Below, piece after piece: positions 28,988 to 39,399 of a stretch of DNA of 64,000 bases. Origin of the DNA: Vibrio spartinae (GTDB lineage Bacteria; Pseudomonadota; Gammaproteobacteria; Enterobacterales; Vibrionaceae); contig NZ_AP024907.1 of the NCBI RefSeq assembly GCF_024347135.1, forward strand, positions 1,479,001 to 1,543,000. The letters run 5' to 3'. The translations under genes were made by a program, and so were the position numbers. The notes under the pieces are model-generated. The model saw only the letters and a program-made list of their open reading frames with translations. It had not been told where the DNA came from and searched no databases. How positions within the stretch are numbered: the first letter of the stretch is position 1; every line of letters begins with the position of its first letter.

Positions 28988-31069
28988 TTACGACTCGATG
29001 ATGCGTTTAAACGGAGGGAGAGCATCCAGTAATGCTTTACCGTACTTTTTGGTAACAACACGGCGATCAAGGATGACAACTCTACCAGAATCTTCCTCGT
29101 TACGCAGTAGTCTTCCCACACATTGAATTAATTTTCGGCTAGCCTCCGGGACGGTGATTTGCATGAAAGGGTTCCCGCCTTTGGAAAGGATGTATTCCGC
29201 ATGAGCTTGCTCAATCGGTGATGTCGGGACTGAGAACGGGATTTTGGTAATAATGACGTTTTCCAGCAGTCGACCGGGTAAGTCTAACCCCTCTGAAAAG
29301 CTGCCGGTGCCAAAAATGATCGACGTTCCCTGATGTTCTACGGTAAAGCGGTGCGTTTTTAGAATTTCTGTTCGTGATTTCTTACCTTGAATTTGGAGCA
29401 GCCAGCCACGCTTTTTAAAGTCGGATTTGAGTGCTTCAGTCACCTGATTCATTTGCCAGTAGGAGGAAAACAGGACCAGTGTCGCTTGTTTTTCACGAAT
29501 CAACGTGGGTAACTGTTCAATCAGTGCCAGAGTATAATGGGGGGACTGGGGTTCCTGATGAACCTGCGGAATATATAATTCTCCCTGACTCGGGTAGTCA
29601 AACGGTGACGCCAGTGCAATGAACTGGGTTCCCTCATCCGGCTGGGCACTGATGCCGCTCTGATGACAAAAGAAAGCAAATGAATTTAAGGCTCGCAAGG
29701 TTGCAGAGACCATAATCGCGCCATAACAGCGGCTCCAGAACTGTTGATCCAGCTTCCAACCGATTTCTATCGGGGAGACATGGATCGTGTAATCTCCGGG
29801 GAGAGATTCTGATGCCGTGATCCAACGCGCCATCGGTGCGCCATAGTCTCTCGGTGGCTCGGCCATTAAGGTCCATACTTGCGCCATACTGTCCAGACGT
29901 TGCAAGGATATCCCTAACTCGGCTAAGGCAGGGCTCGCGATGCGATTACTGATTTGACCTTCCTGAAGTCGTTCGGTGAGTAAATCTGCGACTTTAGCCG
30001 TTGCCTGACAGATTTTGATTGATGCCTGTTTTAAGGCTTTGGACTCTGCAAATAACCATTCCGGGAGTTCGCCATGCTCAAAGCGGAGTACACCATCCTG
30101 ACATTGTTCTGGTGTGAACTGTCGGGCCAGTTGAGATAATGCGGGAATTAAAATTTGAATCGCACTGGCAATTTCATCTTTAAAGCGCGATGCTCGGCTT
30201 TCATCCGTCAGTTGTACCCACTGTGCTAATGACTGATGAAATTTTTCCAGCCAAGACGCAGTGTTTTTCAAAGTGGATGATGCCGCTGCATGATCGCGGG
30301 CAACCTGCGGTAAATGGTGAGCTTCGTCAAAAATGTAAATGCTATTTTCCGGCTCCGGAAGAATAATACCGCCTCCCAAATCCGCATCGGCCATCACCAG
30401 ACTATGATTGGCAATAATGACATCGGCTTGTTCTAAGGTTGCGCGTGCTTTTTGAAACGGACAATGATGATGAATAGCAAACGTCGGATTGCAACTATGC
30501 TTGTCGCTGACGATTTGTAGCCACATCGAGTCTTCAATCGGGGTTGGCCAACTATCCCGATCACCATCCCATTTGCCTGTAGACCACTGTGAATAGAGTT
30601 CTTTATAGAGAGAAATATCTTGCTCTGTCGGTGGACTTTCAAACAGCGCAACTTGCCCTGACGACGTTTCCGGTTCACAAATCGCAGCCAGTTTTTCTGC
30701 ACAGCAGTAACGCTGTCGGCCTTTGGCGATTCGAAACTGAAAATCTAAATCGGTCAGACGACGATAAAGGGGCAGGTCTTTATGGAGTAATTGCTCCTGT
30801 AATGCCACGGTTGCTGTCGCAATAATCAGTTTTTTATTGTTCAGCACGGCAACCGGTACCGCGCCCATCAGATAAGAAAGTGATTTGCCAATCCCTGTCC
30901 CCGCTTCAGCAACCAATAGCCGATTTTTTGCATGGTAGGTACCGCATAATGTTTTGGTAATTTCAGCAACCAGGTAATTTTGTCCGCGCCGGGGCGTAAA
31001 ATTTTCCATCTGAGCCTGCAGGTTTTGGTAACTCTGACGGATCGATTTTTGAATTCTGGGTGTAATCAT
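28988..31069 (-). CDS. dinG: ATP-dependent DNA helicase DinG
   Basis: An SF2 iron-sulfur helicase (5'-3') that unwinds D-loops, R-loops and forks. The 693-residue protein (E. coli 716) has Walker A EAGTGIGKS (about 55-63), the cluster cysteines in 'RQRYCCAEKLAAIC' (C122/123, C131), 'KHSCNPTF' (C193) and 'HHCPFQ' (C203), DEAH at 248-251, 'MVSATLRALNSF', and motif VI 'QCVGRLLRNEEDSGRVVILDRR'. No LexA box (CTG-N10-CAG) is obvious just upstream, although E. coli dinG is SOS-induced. Confidence 0.95.
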   Translation of the reverse strand: MITPRIQKSIRQSYQNLQAQMENFTPRRGQNYLVAEITKTLCGTYHAKNRLLVAEAGTGIGKSLSYLMGAVPVAVLNNKKLIIATATVALQEQLLHKDLPLYRRLTDLDFQFRIAKGRQRYCCAEKLAAICEPETSSGQVALFESPPTEQDISLYKELYSQWSTGKWDGDRDSWPTPIEDSMWLQIVSDKHSCNPTFAIHHHCPFQKARATLEQADVIIANHSLVMADADLGGGIILPEPENSIYIFDEAHHLPQVARDHAAASSTLKNTASWLEKFHQSLAQWVQLTDESRASRFKDEIASAIQILIPALSQLARQFTPEQCQDGVLRFEHGELPEWLFAESKALKQASIKICQATAKVADLLTERLQEGQISNRIASPALAELGISLQRLDSMAQVWTLMAEPPRDYGAPMARWITASESLPGDYTIHVSPIEIGWKLDQQFWSRCYGAIMVSATLRALNSFAFFCHQSGISAQPDEGTQFIALASPFDYPSQGELYIPQVHQEPQSPHYTLALIEQLPTLIREKQATLVLFSSYWQMNQVTEALKSDFKKRGWLLQIQGKKSRTEILKTHRFTVEHQGTSIIFGTGSFSEGLDLPGRLLENVIITKIPFSVPTSPIEQAHAEYILSKGGNPFMQITVPEASRKLIQCVGRLLRNEEDSGRVVILDRRVVTKKYGKALLDALPPFKRIIES

Positions 31070-31576
31070 AATGTAACCTGATGGGCTCGGGCGGACATAC
31101 TAACACATACAGAAAACAGGAGAAGTTCCTTTAGATATGATTGTTTTGTTCTAAATAGGGATCTTGTTCACAAAAAATTTGCATCGTTAGGAACTTAAAA
31201 TAAATTCAGAACCTGAAAAATATAAAGCCTTTAAGTTCATTAGAAATTTTTATAAATGACCAAAATTTATGTTTTTTTGGTTGATTTGTGGTTTTTTATG
31301 CTGATTTTTTGGTAAAAAATAGAATCGACCTTAATTTATAAAAACGGTTACAAAGCATGCACCATTGAGAATAATATTACTTAATTAACTGTTTTATAAA
31401 GATTTATTTAATTTTATTTTGTTGCTTTAGAATATTTGACACTTAAGCTATTCTTTTGCAATCTAATCTCGTAATTGAAATGGCGGTGACGAGGGCTTGA
31501 TGTTTGAGTCACCATCAAAAAACAAAAGGAATCCAAATAAGGAATTCCTAATCTAAGAAAAGGCAGTGGATTAATT
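31070..31576. other. AT-rich divergent region dinG / porin
   Basis: A 507-bp gap between divergent genes, strongly A/T-rich from about 31170 to 31470 with several T-tracts. This is the kind of DNA bound by H-NS and by ToxR-type regulators at Vibrio porin promoters. No tandem ToxR-box pattern was clear to me. A long untranslated leader with GAGGG- and AAGGAATT-type purine runs precedes the porin ATG. No credible gene is present. Confidence 0.55.
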
Positions 31577-32617
31577 ATGAAAAAGACTCTAATCGCTCTT
31601 GCGGTTCTGGCAGCAGGTTCTGCTAGCGCGGCTGAAATCTACAACCAAGATGGTGTTGCAGTAACAGTGTCTGGTGCAGGTGAAGTTCAATTATATCAAA
31701 CATACGAAGCTGATGGTACTGACGTATCAACCAAGCTACGTATTGATGACATGCAGTTGAACACTCACGGTACAATCGAAGTAGCTGAAGGTCTGAATGC
31801 AATTGTTGGCTTGGACTTCACTTTCGAAGATAACGACTCTGGCGCAAAAGGAACTGTTAAAACTGACGGTTCTTATGTTGGTTTTGCCTATGCTGATTAC
31901 GGTACAATCACTTATGGTCGTCAATATCTGATTGCTGATGATTCTGGTATCGGTGCAGATTTTGAAGTCGGTAAGGGGCAGTACGGTCAGAATGAAACTA
32001 GTGCAACTGATGTGATCAAGTATGTTTACGACAATGGCACTTTCTACTTCGGTCTATCTCATGATCTTGATGAGTCTCAGACGAATAGTGCAACATCTGG
32101 TGTTGCTAATAACCCAACAGATGAAACATCTACAGATGGCCGTGTCGGTTTCCGTATGAACGGTTTTGATGCTCGCCTTTATGTCTATTCCGGCGATGAT
32201 GTTAATGTTGACTCAGCAAATAAAGATAAGACTGTTGGTGGCGTTGCTTACAAGGACGGTGATTCTATCGTTGGTAACGAAGATTCATACAACTTAGAAG
32301 TTGTTTACTCAGCTGATATGTATGAAGTTGGCGCATCATATGGTAACCGTGATGTCGATTCTGGCTCTTCGAAGTATATGGACATAGATATTTTCGAAAT
32401 CTACGGCTCATATACTATGGACAATACCACTTTCTCTTTAGGTTATGTTCATAACGATGATGATGCATCCAATGTAGATGGCGATAACATCTATGGTGTT
32501 GTTGTTTACAAAATGAATGCTAACGTCCGTACTTATGCGGAAATTGGCTTCTACGACGACAGCACTTCTACTGACTACGATCCAGCTTACACACTGGGTA
32601 TGGAAGTTAAATTCTAA
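31577..32617 (+). CDS. Outer-membrane general porin, OmpT/OmpU type
   Basis: A 346-residue Gram-negative porin. The signal peptide MKKTLIALAVLAAGSASA is cleaved before AEIYNQDG. The mature protein is acidic, with alternating beta-strand residues, loops rich in Asp/Ser/Thr, the trimeric-porin block 'YADYGTITYGRQYL' and the C-terminal assembly signature ending 'LGMEVKF' (terminal Phe). The locus (next to dinG and a DUF2057 gene) is where I recall V. cholerae ompT, but loop sequences diverge and I do not assign the symbol. Codon use and a strong downstream terminator suggest high expression. Confidence 0.92.
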   Translation: MKKTLIALAVLAAGSASAAEIYNQDGVAVTVSGAGEVQLYQTYEADGTDVSTKLRIDDMQLNTHGTIEVAEGLNAIVGLDFTFEDNDSGAKGTVKTDGSYVGFAYADYGTITYGRQYLIADDSGIGADFEVGKGQYGQNETSATDVIKYVYDNGTFYFGLSHDLDESQTNSATSGVANNPTDETSTDGRVGFRMNGFDARLYVYSGDDVNVDSANKDKTVGGVAYKDGDSIVGNEDSYNLEVVYSADMYEVGASYGNRDVDSGSSKYMDIDIFEIYGSYTMDNTTFSLGYVHNDDDASNVDGDNIYGVVVYKMNANVRTYAEIGFYDDSTSTDYDPAYTLGMEVKF

Positions 32618-32645
32618 TCATTGTTGATTCGAATACTTGCTAGTA

Positions 32646-32675
32646 AAAACCGTCTCAATTGAGGCGGTTTTTTCA
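32646..32675 (+). terminator. Porin terminator
   Basis: AAACCGTCTC pairs with GAGGCGGTTT around AATT (one internal wobble/mismatch) and is followed by TTTTTTC. It begins 29 bp after the porin stop. Confidence 0.85.
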
Positions 32676-32791
32676 TAGATGATAGGTAATTATGTCGAGC
32701 TAATCATCATTCGGTTTATCGCCCGTATTCATCTGGTGACCGATACATTAGAATGTATTTTTCAGAGTTCAGTGAAAGGAAACAATCAACC

Positions 32792-33451
32792 ATGTTGTTA
32801 TGGAAAAAACTACTGGGGCCGGTTGCCCTGATGAGTCTCTCAATGCTTGGTTTTTCGGTGCAGAGTTATGCTGCAACCATTTCCAGCCAAAGTGATGTTG
32901 AAATTCTTGCGTTAGATGGGGTCGAAGTGAATGATGAGAATTTCGCTAACCCAGAGATGCTGGAAGTGCCGGCTGGCCACCATCAGGTGGTGTTCCGCTA
33001 TTATGGTGATGTCAGAAAAGGGCAGCGTGATGTGATTTATTCGACAGCCCCGGATGTGTTTGCTATTGATCTTAAGCAAGATGACAGCATTAAGATTTTA
33101 GCCCCGCATCTGAACAGTTATACGCAGGCCGAAAGTTATTTCCGTCGTGGTGCAGAATGGCAGATTCAGGATCAGCATGGCGATGTAAAATCGGTGCGTT
33201 ATGAAGCGTTGACTGGCCATGGTATTATGCCATTTAATAATATTGAGGGAGCGGTGGCGAGACATAATGCCGAGCAAGGCAATGAGTTTGCGCCTCAGGT
33301 GCAACAATCCGTCGCGACACCCAATATTGCCGCACAAAAAATTATGCCCCCAAAAGGGGATGATACACTGATTCAGACCATTCAATTGCTGTATAACAAT
33401 GCATCGCCTGCCCAAAAGCAGAAAATTAAGGCGTGGGTTGCCGGGCAGTAA
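32792..33451 (+). CDS. DUF2057 (YccT-like) secreted protein
   Basis: With the ATG at 32792, behind AAAGGA eleven bases away, the protein has 219 residues and a normal signal peptide ending 'SVQSYA' before ATISSQSD. A longer in-frame start at 32753 would add 13 residues in front of the signal peptide and is not used. The mature part carries the DUF2057 pattern 'ILALDGVEVNDENFANPEMLEVPAGHHQVVFRY' (about 25-57, cited in part). The family is periplasmic; E. coli YccT/CsgI affects curli assembly, but this protein's role is unknown. It stands alone between two terminators. Confidence 0.85.
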   Translation: MLLWKKLLGPVALMSLSMLGFSVQSYAATISSQSDVEILALDGVEVNDENFANPEMLEVPAGHHQVVFRYYGDVRKGQRDVIYSTAPDVFAIDLKQDDSIKILAPHLNSYTQAESYFRRGAEWQIQDQHGDVKSVRYEALTGHGIMPFNNIEGAVARHNAEQGNEFAPQVQQSVATPNIAAQKIMPPKGDDTLIQTIQLLYNNASPAQKQKIKAWVAGQ

Positions 33452-33477
33452 TCACTCACAATCGGATTGATTGACAT

Positions 33478-33506
33478 AAAAAACCACCGTATTTGCGGTG
33501 GTTTCC
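33478..33506. terminator. Bidirectional terminator, DUF2057 gene / ychJ
   Basis: AACCACCG (33482-33489) pairs with CGGTGGTT over a six-base loop. The left flank is a six-base A-run, giving a strong U-tract for the leftward ychJ transcript; the right flank TTTCCTTT serves the rightward gene. Confidence 0.85.
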
Positions 33507-33534
33507 TTTATAAGGTCTGTTAGAGGTTATGAGG

Positions 33535-33930
33535 TTATTCGTTTTCAGCAAATTCGCCGTCGATGTAATACCATCGGCCGTTTTCCCGGATAAACCGAGA
33601 ACGCTCTTGCAGTGAGTAAGGCTCACCATTTTGCTCAAAATAAGCCTTAAAACTGACAAATCCTTCATCTGCATGATGACCATTTTCTGCTTCAAGCACC
33701 ACGAGTTTGGTCCACTGGGTTTGAGTCCCTTGCTCAATCTCTTGGCGATCATTTTCCGCCTGACAGCTCGGGTGGTAGGTTGCCACAATAAAGTCAACGA
33801 ATCCGAGTGTATAAGCACTATAACGTGCTCGCATCAGCTGAGCAGGAAATTTAGCCGTATCGGGAGAACGATGTATCGGTTGACAGCAGTTTTTATAGTG
33901 GCGCTGAGAGCCACACGGACATTTTTTCAT
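33535..33930 (-). CDS. ychJ: YchJ-like SEC-C motif protein (UPF0225)
   Basis: A 131-residue protein starting with the zinc-binding SEC-C motif 'MKKCPCGSQRHYKNCC' (C4, C6, C15, C16), then the YchJ core 'AQLMRARYSAYTLGFVDFIVATYHP' (cited across two parts), an NTF2-like fold by family. E. coli YchJ has a second C-terminal SEC-C motif; here the protein ends 'YYIDGEFAENE' and lacks it, as do many short YchJ proteins. The function is unknown. It is monocistronic. Confidence 0.9.
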   Translation of the reverse strand: MKKCPCGSQRHYKNCCQPIHRSPDTAKFPAQLMRARYSAYTLGFVDFIVATYHPSCQAENDRQEIEQGTQTQWTKLVVLEAENGHHADEGFVSFKAYFEQNGEPYSLQERSRFIRENGRWYYIDGEFAENE

Positions 33931-34032
33931 GGTGTTATCAATTGAGACTAAGTTGGGTGAATTAGTGATTCAAATCACGGGTTATTAAATAGATCAATGT
34001 GATCACTTGTCAGTTTATCAATATGAGTCGTC

Positions 34033-34764
34033 TCATGTTGAAACCGGCTGATGGAGAAGGCGGTAACTCGCATCCTGATAGTATTCAAGCACCGATATTT
34101 CGTGATCCCAATCCCCTAACACAATGCGTGTTTTTTCAGTCCCATCAATATGAAAATGGTGAATGTTGGGGCGATGTGTATGACCGTGAATCATCATGTC
34201 AACTTGATATTCAGCCATCACGCGTTCCACTTCTGCTTGAGTGACATCCATGATTTCAATTGTTTTTGACTGCTTATCCATGCGGGCATCCTGCTTCACT
34301 TTGCTCACGATTCGTTGCTTGAATGGAAAAGGCAATCGGTAATAAATCCATTGCAACCAAGGCTGATGAACTTTCTTTCTAAACTGGAGATAACGGGTAT
34401 CCTCCAGACATAATGTGTCACCATGCATGATGACAATAGGCTTTCCATAGAGCTCAATTCGGGTTTTCTCGGCAAGCAATTGGACACCGGTTTCCCGGGC
34501 AAAGCGTTTTCCAAGCAAAAAATCCCGGTTTCCCTGAACGAAATAACAAGGCGTTCCTGAAGCGGTCAGATTTTTGAATGTCGCTTTGATGGTTTGTGCA
34601 AAAGTGTCGGGGTCATCATCGCCAATCCAAAAATCAAATAAGTCGCCAAGAATATAGAGTGCATCTGCTTGCGGTGCTCGATGTTGCATCAAGTGTTGAA
34701 AAGCAGCGGTTAAGTCTGGGCGGGTTGGGGTCAAATGGAGATCAGAAATAAAAAGTGTATGCAT
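34033..34764 (-). CDS. lpxH: UDP-2,3-diacylglucosamine diphosphatase LpxH
   Basis: This enzyme cleaves UDP-2,3-diacylglucosamine to lipid X in lipid A synthesis, at the membrane surface. The 243-residue protein has every calcineurin-type metal motif: 'FISDLHL' (D8, H10), 'ILGDLFDFWIGDDD' (D42), 'QGNRDFLLG' (N80), 'MHGDTLC' (H115) and 'MIHGHTHRPN' (H195/H197 region). It is collinear with E. coli LpxH (240) and lies downstream of ppiB in the same orientation, as in E. coli. Confidence 0.96.
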   Translation of the reverse strand: MHTLFISDLHLTPTRPDLTAAFQHLMQHRAPQADALYILGDLFDFWIGDDDPDTFAQTIKATFKNLTASGTPCYFVQGNRDFLLGKRFARETGVQLLAEKTRIELYGKPIVIMHGDTLCLEDTRYLQFRKKVHQPWLQWIYYRLPFPFKQRIVSKVKQDARMDKQSKTIEIMDVTQAEVERVMAEYQVDMMIHGHTHRPNIHHFHIDGTEKTRIVLGDWDHEISVLEYYQDASYRLLHQPVST

Positions 34765-34785
34765 AAATTCGCTTGTCGGGCAAAG

Positions 34786-34820
34786 TGATTGGTGCAGAAT
34801 ATCAGTCTCTGCACCAATCA
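34786..34820 (-). terminator. Hairpin between ppiB and lpxH
   Basis: A perfect 13-bp inverted repeat (TGATTGGTGCAGA, 34786-34798; TCTGCACCAATCA, 34808-34820) lies 13 bp after the ppiB stop. The tail on the ppiB strand is CTTTGCC, so termination may be partial and let lpxH be read through. Confidence 0.6.
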
Positions 34821-34833
34821 GATCAGTGATTGA

Positions 34834-35328
34834 TTACGCTTCGATAGTTGTTCCGGTAATCAGAACTTCTTCCAGAGGAACATCTTGATGCATACCGTAT
34901 GAACCAGTATCCACGCCTTTAATTTGATCGACAACATCCATACCATCAACGACTTCAGCGAATACACAGTATCCCCATCCGTCGAGACTTTCTGAGCGGA
35001 AATCAAGGAAAGTGTTGTCATTCACGTTAATGAAGAATTGAGAACTCGCTGAATGGGGTTCCATCGTTCTGGCCATGGCGAGTGTACCGACTTTATTACT
35101 CTGCCCATTGTTGGCTTCATTTTTAATCGGAGCTTTGGTTGCTTTCTCTTTCATGCCTGAAGCCATACCACCGCCCTGAATCATGAAATTGCCAATCACA
35201 CGGTGGAACAGGGTATTGTCATAGAAATTTTCACGACAATATTGTAGAAAATTGGCACAGGTTTCAGGAGCTTTGTCCTCATGAAGTTTAATTTTAATAT
35301 CGCCGAAGTTTGTATGCAGGGTGATCAT
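34834..35328 (-). CDS. ppiB: Peptidyl-prolyl cis-trans isomerase B (cyclophilin) PpiB
   Basis: A cytoplasmic cyclophilin. The ATG at 35328 gives 164 residues, the E. coli PpiB length, starting [23 protein letters not shown]; a GTG one codon earlier is possible. Active-site residues are visible in '[15 protein letters not shown]' (catalytic Arg), 'ASSQFFINV' and '[20 protein letters not shown]'. AAGG lies eight bases before the ATG. It diverges from cysS, the same ppiB-cysS head-to-head pairing as in E. coli. Confidence 0.97.
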   Translation of the reverse strand: MITLHTNFGDIKIKLHEDKAPETCANFLQYCRENFYDNTLFHRVIGNFMIQGGGMASGMKEKATKAPIKNEANNGQSNKVGTLAMARTMEPHSASSQFFINVNDNTFLDFRSESLDGWGYCVFAEVVDGMDVVDQIKGVDTGSYGMHQDVPLEEVLITGTTIEA

Positions 35329-35481
35329 CACGATTACCTTTTCTATTTTTGTACAAGAAGCCGTGATTCTAACTTAGTTTTGGTGACATTCAAATGTTCT
35401 TAAAAGAATAGGATGACCTATAGACAAGAGCATTGTTATAATCGGATTATTCAGTAAATTACCACAACTTAGATAGAGATC

Positions 35482-36867
35482 ATGTTACAAATATATAACA
35501 CACTTACCAGACAAAAAGAGCAATTCAAGCCCATCACCGCCGGAAAAATTGGCATGTATGTCTGTGGCGTCACTATATATGATCTCTGTCATATTGGTCA
35601 CGGAAGGACGTTTGTGTCCTTTGATGTCGTTGCCCGCTATTTACGCTATTTGGGATATGATTTGACCTTGGTCAGAAATATTACCGACATCGATGACAAA
35701 ATTATTCATCGTGCTGCGGAAAATGACGAGTCATGCGATGTGCTGACGGAACGTTTGATTCAGGATATGTATGCCGATTTCGATGCATTGAATATACTCC
35801 GCCCGGATGTTGAGCCGCGTGCCACCGCGTATATCGAGGAAATCATCGCGCTGGTACAACGACTGATTGATAGAGGCTTTGCCTATATCGCAGAGAATGG
35901 CGATGTGATGTTTGAGGTGAGTCGTTTCGATGACTATGGCAAGCTTTCCCGACAAGATTTGGAACAGCTTCAGGCCGGGGCCCGGGTTGATGTCGAATTG
36001 GCGAAGCGTAGCCCGCTTGATTTCGTATTATGGAAAATGTCTAAGCCGGGTGAACCCAAGTGGCAATCACCATGGGGAGAGGGGCGCCCGGGCTGGCATA
36101 TTGAGTGTTCAGCGATGAATTCTTCAATCTTAGGCACACATTTTGATATCCATGGTGGCGGTTCTGATTTGCAATTCCCACATCATGAAAATGAAATTGC
36201 TCAGTCCTGCTGTGCGTATGACACCGCGTATGTGAATACATGGATGCATAGCGGGATGGTCATGGTGGATAAAGAGAAAATGTCTAAATCACTGGGGAAT
36301 TTTTTTACCATCCGAGATGTACTGTCTCACTATGATCCAGAAACGGTGCGCTATTTTCTGATGTCTGGTCATTATCGCAGTCAACTGAATTACAGTGAAG
36401 AGAACCTCAATCAGGCGCGGGCAGCTTTGGAGCGCCTTTATACAGCGTTACGAGGAATGGACTTCAGCGTAGAAGCGTCTGGCGGAGAGGCGTTCGTGGC
36501 TCGTTTTGAAGCTGCCATGAACGATGACTTCAATACACCGGAAGCTTATTCGGTATTGTTTGATATGACGCGAGAGATTAATCGACTCAAACAAGAAGAT
36601 CAGTTACAGCAAGCCAGTCAACTTGCAGTTCGTATGCGGGATTTAGCCAGCGTGATCGGGATTTTGTCTCAAGAGCCGGAGAGCTTCTTGCAAGGCGAGA
36701 GTGGCTCAGAAGAGGAAGTGGCAGAAATCGAGTCACTGATAAAAATGCGTAATGATGCGCGAGCTGCGAAAGACTGGGCGAATGCTGATCTCGCCCGGGA
36801 CAGGCTAACGGCAATAGGCATCATTCTCGAAGACGGGTCTGGTGGTACAACTTGGCGGCGTAAATAA
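35482..36867 (+). CDS. cysS: Cysteinyl-tRNA synthetase CysS
   Basis: A class I synthetase charging tRNA-Cys. The 461 residues (E. coli 461) carry the HIGH motif at 37-40 ('[10 protein letters not shown]'), the zinc-site Cys28 in 'YVCGVTIYD', 'WHIECSAMN', '[13 protein letters not shown]' and the KMSKS loop '[12 protein letters not shown]' (~265-276). It ends with the tRNA-binding C-terminal domain. A terminator separates it from ruvC. Confidence 0.98.
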   Translation: MLQIYNTLTRQKEQFKPITAGKIGMYVCGVTIYDLCHIGHGRTFVSFDVVARYLRYLGYDLTLVRNITDIDDKIIHRAAENDESCDVLTERLIQDMYADFDALNILRPDVEPRATAYIEEIIALVQRLIDRGFAYIAENGDVMFEVSRFDDYGKLSRQDLEQLQAGARVDVELAKRSPLDFVLWKMSKPGEPKWQSPWGEGRPGWHIECSAMNSSILGTHFDIHGGGSDLQFPHHENEIAQSCCAYDTAYVNTWMHSGMVMVDKEKMSKSLGNFFTIRDVLSHYDPETVRYFLMSGHYRSQLNYSEENLNQARAALERLYTALRGMDFSVEASGGEAFVARFEAAMNDDFNTPEAYSVLFDMTREINRLKQEDQLQQASQLAVRMRDLASVIGILSQEPESFLQGESGSEEEVAEIESLIKMRNDARAAKDWANADLARDRLTAIGIILEDGSGGTTWRRK

Positions 36868-36883
36868 TTGCGGCACGGTTTCG

Positions 36884-36915
36884 AAAGGGCTTATGACATG
36901 AATAAGCCCTTTTTG
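36884..36915 (+). terminator. cysS terminator
   Basis: AAAGGGCTTAT (36884-36894) and ATAAGCCCTTT (36902-36912) form a perfect 11-bp stem followed by further Ts (TTTTTG), 17 bp after the stop. Confidence 0.88.
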
Positions 36916-36944
36916 TTCATCCGATTGAAGGCAATAAAATAGAT

Positions 36945-37466
36945 ATGTCGATCATTTTAGGAATTGATCCGGGTTCACGGGTGACGGGTTACGGTGTCAT
37001 TCGCCAGCAGGGAAGGATACTGACTTACCTTGGCAGTGGTTGTATTAAAACGACAGAAAAAGCATTACCGGGACGGTTGAAACAAATATATGCCGGAGTT
37101 TCAGAAGTGATAATGCAATTTCAACCGGATGACTTCGCAATCGAGCAGGTTTTTATGGCGAAGAACGCGGATTCAGCATTGAAACTCGGGCAAGCCCGGG
37201 GATGTGCGATTGTTGCGGCTGTGAATGCTGATCTGCCAGTTTATGAATATGCCGCACGTTTAATCAAGCAGGCTGTTGTCGGAACAGGCGGCGCAGATAA
37301 AATACAGGTTCAGCACATGGTTCAGCAAATGTTGAAGTTACCATCTAAACCGCAAGCCGATGCTGCCGATGCGCTTGGTGTTGCTATCTGCCACGCGAAC
37401 ACCAATAAAACATTGATTGCACTTGCAGGGCAGGCGAGAGGCGCCCGGGGAGGGCGATATCGGTGA
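36945..37466 (+). CDS. ruvC: Holliday-junction resolvase RuvC
   Basis: The endonuclease resolving four-way junctions. The 173 residues (E. coli 173) contain the RNase H-like acidic residues: Asp7 in '[15 protein letters not shown]', Glu in '[20 protein letters not shown]', and the pair in '[14 protein letters not shown]'. It is the first of the ruvCAB set; ruvA begins 85 bp later. Unlike E. coli, no yebC gene lies directly upstream. Confidence 0.97.
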   Translation: MSIILGIDPGSRVTGYGVIRQQGRILTYLGSGCIKTTEKALPGRLKQIYAGVSEVIMQFQPDDFAIEQVFMAKNADSALKLGQARGCAIVAAVNADLPVYEYAARLIKQAVVGTGGADKIQVQHMVQQMLKLPSKPQADAADALGVAICHANTNKTLIALAGQARGARGGRYR

Positions 37467-37551
37467 AATTCGCTACCACCGAATACTGGCTATTTATCCA
37501 GTTATTGATTATGATCAATCAGACTCAACACATAGATGAAAAGGAAAAATC

Positions 37552-38169
37552 GTGATTGGACGTCTTAGAGGCATTCTGCTGGAAAAGCAGCCACCAGAAG
37601 TGTTAATTGAAGTTGGTGGGGTTGGCTACGAAGTTCAGATGCCCATGAGTTGCTTTTATGAATTACCCGAAGTAGCACAAGAAGCTGTCATCTATACACA
37701 TTTTGTGGTTCGGGAAGATGCTCAACTTTTATATGGATTCAACAGCAAAGCGGAACGTGCATTGTTCCGGGCAGTGATCAAAGCGAACGGTGTTGGTCCA
37801 AAACTTGGCTTAGCAATTCTATCCGGAATGACAGCCAGTCAATTTGTTGAATGTGTCAAACGTGAAGATGTTTCGATGCTGGTTAAATTACCGGGCGTCG
37901 GTAAAAAAACTGCAGAACGTTTAGTGGTTGAAATGAAAGATCGTCTCGCATCTTTCCCGACTTCTGAAATTGATGCGTTTGAATTAGTTCAAGACTCCGC
38001 ACCAATTCGTCCACAAAATACAGCCAGCCATGCAGAAGAGGAAGCCGTGAGCGCACTGTTAACGCTTGGCTATAAACCTCAGCAAGCTTCGAAAGTTGTC
38101 GCTCAGATTGCCCAACCGGGTATGAGTAGTGAAACGCTGATTAAAGAAGCATTGAGAACGATGGTATGA
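37552..38169 (+). CDS. ruvA: Holliday-junction DNA-binding subunit RuvA
   Basis: RuvA tetramers bind the junction and load RuvB. The start is a GTG at 37552 with AAAAGGA upstream; the 205-residue protein begins [28 protein letters not shown]. Helix-hairpin-helix motifs appear as '[15 protein letters not shown]' and '[20 protein letters not shown]'. The C-terminal RuvB-binding domain ends '[12 protein letters not shown]'. It overlaps ruvB by four bases. No LexA box was obvious upstream. Confidence 0.97.
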   Translation: MIGRLRGILLEKQPPEVLIEVGGVGYEVQMPMSCFYELPEVAQEAVIYTHFVVREDAQLLYGFNSKAERALFRAVIKANGVGPKLGLAILSGMTASQFVECVKREDVSMLVKLPGVGKKTAERLVVEMKDRLASFPTSEIDAFELVQDSAPIRPQNTASHAEEEAVSALLTLGYKPQQASKVVAQIAQPGMSSETLIKEALRTMV

Positions 38170-39170
38170 TTGAAGCGGATCGTTTTGTAACACCGGTGAG
38201 CACACCGTTTAAAGATGATGAATTGATTGATCGTGCGATACGGCCGAAGCTTTTGGCCGATTATCAGGGGCAAGATCATGTGCGCAACCAGATGGAAATT
38301 TTTATTGAGGCTGCTCAACGTCGTCAGGAAGCTTTAGATCATCTCCTCATCTTTGGTCCGCCCGGTCTGGGGAAAACCACCTTAGCCAATATTGTCGCCA
38401 ATGAAATGGGTGTGAATATCAGAACCACATCAGGGCCTGTGTTAGAAAAAGCTGGCGATTTGGCAGCTTTGCTAACGAATCTTGAAGAGAATGATGTGCT
38501 GTTTATTGATGAGATTCATCGTCTGAGCCCTGTGGTTGAAGAAGTGCTTTATCCGGCTATGGAAGATTATCAGCTCGATATTATGATTGGAGAGGGGCCC
38601 GCTGCCCGTTCAATTAAAATTGATTTACCACCGTTTACCCTCATCGGTGCAACCACGCGAGCCGGTTCTTTGACGTCACCACTTCGTGACCGTTTCGGCA
38701 TTGTACAGCGGCTTGAATATTATCAGGTTGGTGATTTGCAAAACATCGTCCAAAGAAGTGCAGAATGTTTATCTTTATCTATTGAGCCTGAAGGGGCTCT
38801 GGAAATTGCCCGGCGCGCCCGGGGAACCCCCCGAATAGCCAATCGTCTGTTGCGGCGAGTCAGGGACTACGCCGAAGTCAAAGGGGACGGTAATATATGT
38901 GCTGATACGGCAGATAATGCCTTAAATATGCTTGATGTCGATGTTCAGGGCTTTGATTTTATGGATCGTAAGTTACTGCTCACAATTATTGAAAAATTCT
39001 CCGGTGGCCCTGTCGGTTTAGATAATCTTGCGGCTGCAATTGGTGAAGAAAAAGATACAATCGAAGATGTTTTAGAGCCTTATCTGATTCAGCAAGGGTA
39101 TTTGCAACGAACACCCAGAGGACGGATTGCATCAGAAAGAGCTTATTTGCATTTCGGATTTGAAAAATAA
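38166..39170 (+). CDS. ruvB: Holliday-junction branch-migration motor RuvB
   Basis: A hexameric AAA+ motor. The 334 residues carry Walker [10 protein letters not shown] (about 62-70), Walker B '[10 protein letters not shown]', sensor 1 '[11 protein letters not shown]', the Arg finger region '[15 protein letters not shown]' and the winged-helix C-terminus '[18 protein letters not shown]'. Translation starts at the ATGA overlap with ruvA. Confidence 0.98.
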   Translation: MIEADRFVTPVSTPFKDDELIDRAIRPKLLADYQGQDHVRNQMEIFIEAAQRRQEALDHLLIFGPPGLGKTTLANIVANEMGVNIRTTSGPVLEKAGDLAALLTNLEENDVLFIDEIHRLSPVVEEVLYPAMEDYQLDIMIGEGPAARSIKIDLPPFTLIGATTRAGSLTSPLRDRFGIVQRLEYYQVGDLQNIVQRSAECLSLSIEPEGALEIARRARGTPRIANRLLRRVRDYAEVKGDGNICADTADNALNMLDVDVQGFDFMDRKLLLTIIEKFSGGPVGLDNLAAAIGEEKDTIEDVLEPYLIQQGYLQRTPRGRIASERAYLHFGFEK

Positions 39171-39349
39171 TTTTTCGTGTACGATTGGTTTAATATGCCG
39201 ACTTCCTTGTGTGATAAGTATCGCATTTATGAAAATTCATTAGGTAGCAAATAGATTGCAAACTTAATATTAATGTTAATTGTTTGTGTGTTTATTGAGT
39301 GAGCAAAATCTATTTGTTACAAAAAAATATCAATTAACTCCCTCTTATT

Positions 39350-39363
39350 TTGATCTTAATCAT
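39350..39363. promoter_or_regulatory. FNR-type site 1 upstream of cydA
   Basis: TTGATCTTAATCAT matches TTGAT-N4-ATCAA at nine of ten half-site positions. Its centre is exactly 50 bp from site 2. Confidence 0.6.
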
Positions 39364-39399
39364 TTTGTTGTTTTTTTGCTGTCTCACTGCGTGTGAAAC